NCBI GenBank assembly: GCA_004347925.1
Contig: QNVD01000255.1
Coordinates: forward strand, 1 to 7,745
DNA from: Hadesarchaea archaeon
GTDB taxonomy: Archaea; Hadarchaeota; Hadarchaeia; Hadarchaeales; WYZ-LMO6
Direction of reading: 5' to 3'
DNA length: 7,745 nt
Shown here one piece after another: positions 5,425-7,745 of the stretch. The translations under genes and the position numbers were made by a program. Position 1 is the first letter of the stretch. Each line of letters begins with the position of its first letter. The notes under the pieces are model-generated. The model was not told the DNA's origin and searched no databases. It saw nothing but the letters and a program-made list of their open reading frames with translations.

Positions 5425-6684
5425 ATGCCCACGGCCGACGATTTCACCAGGCCCGTGGAGTGGCTTCCCGAGCTGGCCTACCAGTTCTCCCAGATGATCA
5501 GGGAGTGGGGGGAGAGGAGGTACCGCCCCGTCAGGAGGAAGATAGACGAGGACTGGAGGGAGCACAGGCTGGTGGAGCCCCTCCTCAAGGAGGCCCTGGT
5601 GGACCTGGGGATAAACAAGGCCCTCTGGCCCTCCGAGTACGGGGGGATGGATATACCCAGGGAGGTGCTGGGGACCATGACGGCGGTGATGAGCGAGGAG
5701 CTGGGGAGGCTGGACTCGGGCTTCGCCGTCTCCGTGCTGGTCTCCCTCTGGCCCATGGTGATGATCGCCGTGGAGCCCCACAGGAACCAGAGGCTCATCG
5801 AGGAGTTCGCCCCCAGGTTCTGCGGGGAGGAGCTGTACGTGGGGTGCAACGCCATGACGGAGCCCCAGGGGGGGTCCGACATAGAGAACCTGGAGGGGAT
5901 GAAGGGGAGGACCATCAGGACCACCGCCAGGCTGGAGGGGGACGAGTGGGTGATAAGGGGGCACAAGCTCTGGCCCACCAACTCGGGGAGGATGGCGGAC
6001 CTCTTCGGGGTGGTCTGCACCACCAACCCCTCCGCCGGGGAGGAGGGGATGGCCTACATCTACGTCCCGGCGGACGCGGAGGGGGTGAGGGTGGGGGAGC
6101 CCTACCAGAAGGCGGGGATGGCGGCCGACATGAACACGGACATCTGGTTCGAGGACGTGAGGGTCCCGGCCCACTACCGGGCCCACGGCCCCGGCCTGGA
6201 CGCCAAGTACTTCAGGGAGCTCATCACCTTGGGCAACATCGCCACCGCGGGCTTCTCGGTGGGGGTGATCAAGGACACCTACGAGATCCTGAAGAGGTGG
6301 GTGGACGAGAGGGTGGTGGCGGGGAAGCCCCTGAAGGAGCACTCCATAAGCGCGGTGAACCTGAGCGAGATAGCCACCGCCGCCGAGATCTGCACCCACT
6401 CCCTCTACATGGCGGCCAGGATGTACGATCACCCCGAGACCTACGGGGAGCCCTGGTCGGAGAAGCTGGTGGCCAAGACCAGGGCGGTCTCCCTCTTCTG
6501 CAGCGACCAGGCCGTCCACTGCACCAACCGGGCCATGGAGCTGATGGGCTCCTACGGCTACTCCAGGGAGTTCGATGTGGAGAAGCACTGGAGGGACTCC
6601 AAGATGCTCACCCTCTGGATGGGCGGAAGGCAGCTGGACATGATAGAGATCACCAGGTACTTCTTCGAGTGCAGGACCCTGTGA
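5425..6684 (+). CDS. Acyl-CoA dehydrogenase family flavoprotein with atypical catalytic position
   Basis: 419 residues, normal length for the family, which oxidises acyl-CoA thioesters to enoyl-CoA using FAD. It has an all-helical N-terminal part (to about 130), then CNAMTEPQGGSD (141-152), which is the family's first signature, and the beta domain including FEDVRVP (242-248). The C-terminal helical part carries MELMGSYGYSREF (371-383), close to the second signature. Where most members have the catalytic Glu in 'YEGT', this protein reads LWMGGRQ (397-403), with Met in place of Glu. A Glu on another helix, for example E265 in RELI, might substitute as in isovaleryl- or long-chain-type enzymes, or the chemistry may differ. 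ATG 5425 is the only plausible start. No electron-transfer flavoprotein or other acyl-CoA gene is in view. Nearly all third positions are G or C. Confidence 0.92.
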   Translation: MPTADDFTRPVEWLPELAYQFSQMIREWGERRYRPVRRKIDEDWREHRLVEPLLKEALVDLGINKALWPSEYGGMDIPREVLGTMTAVMSEELGRLDSGFAVSVLVSLWPMVMIAVEPHRNQRLIEEFAPRFCGEELYVGCNAMTEPQGGSDIENLEGMKGRTIRTTARLEGDEWVIRGHKLWPTNSGRMADLFGVVCTTNPSAGEEGMAYIYVPADAEGVRVGEPYQKAGMAADMNTDIWFEDVRVPAHYRAHGPGLDAKYFRELITLGNIATAGFSVGVIKDTYEILKRWVDERVVAGKPLKEHSISAVNLSEIATAAEICTHSLYMAARMYDHPETYGEPWSEKLVAKTRAVSLFCSDQAVHCTNRAMELMGSYGYSREFDVEKHWRDSKMLTLWMGGRQLDMIEITRYFFECRTL

Positions 6685-6700
6685 GAAAAAAGGAAAGGGC
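6685..6700 (-). terminator. T-rich terminator for the 49-residue small protein gene
   Basis: On the minus strand CCTTTCCTTTTTTCTC begins about 37 nt past the small gene's TGA. Oligo-T tracts of this kind end archaeal transcription. It sits directly after the convergent acyl-CoA dehydrogenase stop. No equally clear T-run is seen for that gene on the plus strand. Confidence 0.45.
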
Positions 6701-6736
6701 TGGGCTGGGGGAAAGGGGGCCGGGGCAGGGGGAGCC

Positions 6737-6886
6737 TCAGTAGCTTTCCTCCCCGTACTCCTCCGCTTCCCACTCCTCTTCCTGCTGGACTTCGACCTCG
6801 GGCTCCGGGGCGGGCTCGACCGCGGGCTTCTCGGCCTTGGGCTTCTTTTTCTTCGCGGTTTTGGCCCTCTTGCACCTTCCGGGCAT
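6737..6886 (-). CDS. Small 49-residue charge-segregated protein of unknown function
   Basis: ATG 6886 to TGA 6737. The N-terminal 20 residues are strongly basic (MPGRCKRAKTAKKKKPKAEK); residues 21-31 are Pro/Glu/Val-rich; residues 33-49 are acidic (EEEWEAEEYGEES) and end in Tyr. No hydrophobic core or membrane segment is visible, so it is probably disordered. A basic tail suggests nucleic-acid contact and an acidic tail a protein partner or self-masking; both are inference. I recognise no family. Support for a real gene: it fills the gap between two genes, has its own TATA-like box 25 nt ahead of the ATG (leaderless), a T-tract after the stop, and coherent amino-acid patterning. It has no ribosome-binding site, consistent with leaderless translation. 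Confidence 0.65.
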   Translation of the reverse strand: MPGRCKRAKTAKKKKPKAEKPAVEPAPEPEVEVQQEEEWEAEEYGEESY

Positions 6887-6887
6887 G

Positions 6888-6893
6888 AAAAAA
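6888..6893 (-). terminator. T6 tract after the AcnX operon, between small-gene TATA box and ATG
   Basis: A pyrimidine-rich run ending in six T (minus strand) follows the AcnX small-subunit TAA by about 15 nt and directly precedes the small protein's ATG. It may end the AcnX transcript while lying inside the next gene's promoter. Confidence 0.35.
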
Positions 6894-6907
6894 GGAAGGA
6901 GAAGCGG

Positions 6908-6914
6908 TTTAAAA
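6908..6914 (-). promoter_or_regulatory. Probable TATA box of the 49-residue gene, overlapping the AcnX small-subunit stop
   Basis: The minus strand reads GGCTTTTAAACCG; the TTTTAAA core contains the TAA stop codon (6911-6909) of the AcnX small subunit. Its centre is 25 nt before ATG 6886, the distance expected for leaderless initiation. The box suggests the small gene can be expressed separately from the AcnX operon. Confidence 0.5.
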
Positions 6915-7319
6915 GCCTTGGGGTCTCCCGTGCTTCCTCAGGATCTCCACCCTCCCCCGGTCGGCGTCCACCTCCACCAGGTCCCCCGTCTCCAGAGGGC
7001 TCAGGTCCACCCTGTCCACGCAGGGTATGTCCGCCAGGATCACCCCCGCGGCCACGATGGGCTCGGTCTCCTCGTTCACCACCGCCAGGGGGGCCACCCC
7101 GTTCTTCTTCAGGGCGTAGATCACGTAGGAGCCCACGGTGGAGCCCTTACCCCGGGGGAAGACCAGGATCTTCCCCGCCACCGACTTTCCCTGGAGCTCG
7201 TGCCCCCTCTCCACCACCACCCCCGTCTTCGGGTCCACCCCCCCGTAGAAGCTCAGGGGGGTTCGGGAGACCAGGGCCTCCCCCCTGGCCCTCCCCGGGT
7301 TCACCGTCCTCCCCCTCAT
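6909..7319 (-). CDS. AcnX small subunit: phosphomevalonate dehydratase small subunit (DUF126 swivel domain)
   Basis: 136 residues, the normal length for the small, swivelling-domain subunit of two-part AcnX enzymes. In archaea this enzyme dehydrates (R)-5-phosphomevalonate to trans-anhydromevalonate 5-phosphate, a step of the archaeal mevalonate pathway toward isopentenyl phosphate and membrane lipids. Family hallmarks are NPGRARGEALVS (7-18), SFYGGVD (23-29), the PRGKGSTVGSY block (55-65) with S60 as the active-site Ser candidate, and VNEETEPIVAAG (81-92). Its ATG overlaps the TGA of the large subunit gene (ATGA at 7316-7319), indicating translational coupling and matched production. Other AcnX members act on cis-3-hydroxyproline, but the separate small subunit in an archaeal context favours the mevalonate role. 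Its stop codon lies in the next gene's TATA box. Confidence 0.92.
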   Translation of the reverse strand: MRGRTVNPGRARGEALVSRTPLSFYGGVDPKTGVVVERGHELQGKSVAGKILVFPRGKGSTVGSYVIYALKKNGVAPLAVVNEETEPIVAAGVILADIPCVDRVDLSPLETGDLVEVDADRGRVEILRKHGRPQGF

Positions 7320-7745
7320 CCCAGGATCCCCTCCAGCAGCCTCTCCGGGGTGGAGAAGACCACCCTGACCCCGCAGAGCCCGGGGAGGTAGTGGGCGGCC
7401 TTGGCGGAGTCCACCCCCACCGTCTCGAAGCCCATCCTCTCCAGGGGGGAGACCACGGCGCAGGTGTCCGCCACGATCCTTCCCCCCGCCCCCTCCACCT
7501 GTGCCCTCAGTCCCGAGAGGGAGGCCTCCTCCTTGACCCTCCTGGAGGTGCAGATCCAGAGGGGCCTCTTCACCCTCCTTCCCCTCAGGAGGGAGGCGGC
7601 GCGGGAGAGCTCCCCCGGGGAGGCGTGGGGGCAGCCCAGGACCACCAGGTCGGGCTCCTCCCCCGTGGTGAGGGACTCGTAGGATCCCTCCACCTCCCTC
7701 CTTCCCACCCTCACCCTCTCCAGCCCCCCCGTCTCCACCTCCCCG
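7316..7745 (-). CDS. AcnX large subunit C-terminal part: phosphomevalonate dehydratase large subunit, partial
   Basis: The frame is open to the right edge of the window, so only about the last 142 residues are present and the start lies outside. Visible AcnX motifs are LGCPHAS and DTCAVVSPL, each with a cysteine expected to hold the iron-sulfur cluster in this aconitase-like enzyme, and a WICTSRRV segment before the second. The C-terminal YLPGLCG and STPERLLEGILG are also family-like. It pairs with the small subunit just downstream to form one active enzyme. Codon use is almost purely G/C-ending, so this is a native-looking core gene. Upstream control cannot be seen. Confidence 0.92.
   Translation of the reverse strand, partial: GEVETGGLERVRVGRREVEGSYESLTTGEEPDLVVLGCPHASPGELSRAASLLRGRRVKRPLWICTSRRVKEEASLSGLRAQVEGAGGRIVADTCAVVSPLERMGFETVGVDSAKAAHYLPGLCGVRVVFSTPERLLEGILG

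Noticed and set aside
5392..6743. Long open frames of about 400 codons on both strands opposite and beside the acyl-CoA dehydrogenase
   Set aside because: They are by-products of near-total G/C third positions. Their translations are Gly/His/Pro-rich and patternless, while the dehydrogenase frame carries family signatures.
1..7745. CRISPR array, insertion sequence or attachment site
   Set aside because: No regularly spaced repeats, transposase or integrase motifs, or terminal inverted repeats with target duplications were seen.

Overview
The window reads as about 7.7 kb of a very GC-rich genome, almost certainly archaeal and probably from a thermophile. The evidence is: a two-subunit AcnX-type phosphomevalonate dehydratase, the enzyme of the archaeal mevalonate pathway; AT-rich TATA-like boxes 25 to 30 nt ahead of several start codons, as expected for leaderless archaeal mRNAs; GGAGGTGA-like ribosome sites on other genes; arginine coded largely by AGG; and third codon positions that are almost all G or C. 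I cannot fix the lineage. A high-GC hyperthermophilic or Hadarchaeota/Thermoproteota-like archaeon would fit, but that is inference.

Layout from left to right. Positions 1-137 hold the 3' end of a plus-strand gene for a cysteine-rich zinc-ribbon-like tail. Its stop codon directly abuts the GTG start of a 207-residue polytopic membrane protein (138-761, plus). That gene converges on a minus-strand four-cysteine, family-4-like uracil-DNA glycosylase homologue (758-1327), and the two stops share one CTAG. A 240-bp stretch (1328-1567) has no confident gene but stays open in the glycosylase frame. Next comes a minus-strand class II (fuculose-phosphate-type) aldolase (1568-2203). Its promoter region also drives, in the other direction, a membrane-anchored or secreted M23-like protein (2376-3476, plus). 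That gene converges, with a 9-bp gap, on a large exported GH42-like glycosidase homologue (3486-5327, minus). A 97-bp divergent region separates the glycosidase gene from an acyl-CoA dehydrogenase family gene (5425-6684, plus). At the right are a 49-residue charge-segregated small protein (6737-6886, minus, probably leaderless), the AcnX small subunit (6909-7319, minus) and the C-terminal part of the AcnX large subunit (7316 to the window end, minus).

Functional reading. The AcnX pair is a clear two-gene operon with an ATGA overlap and points to isoprenoid lipid synthesis by the phosphomevalonate dehydratase route. The two exported proteins (M23-like and GH42-like) are adjacent and convergent. 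They use a visibly less GC-biased codon set than the genes on both sides, so they may be an acquired cell-surface cassette acting on extracellular glycans. The acyl-CoA dehydrogenase homologue has Met where the usual C-terminal catalytic Glu sits. No CRISPR array, insertion sequence, rRNA or tRNA was found.
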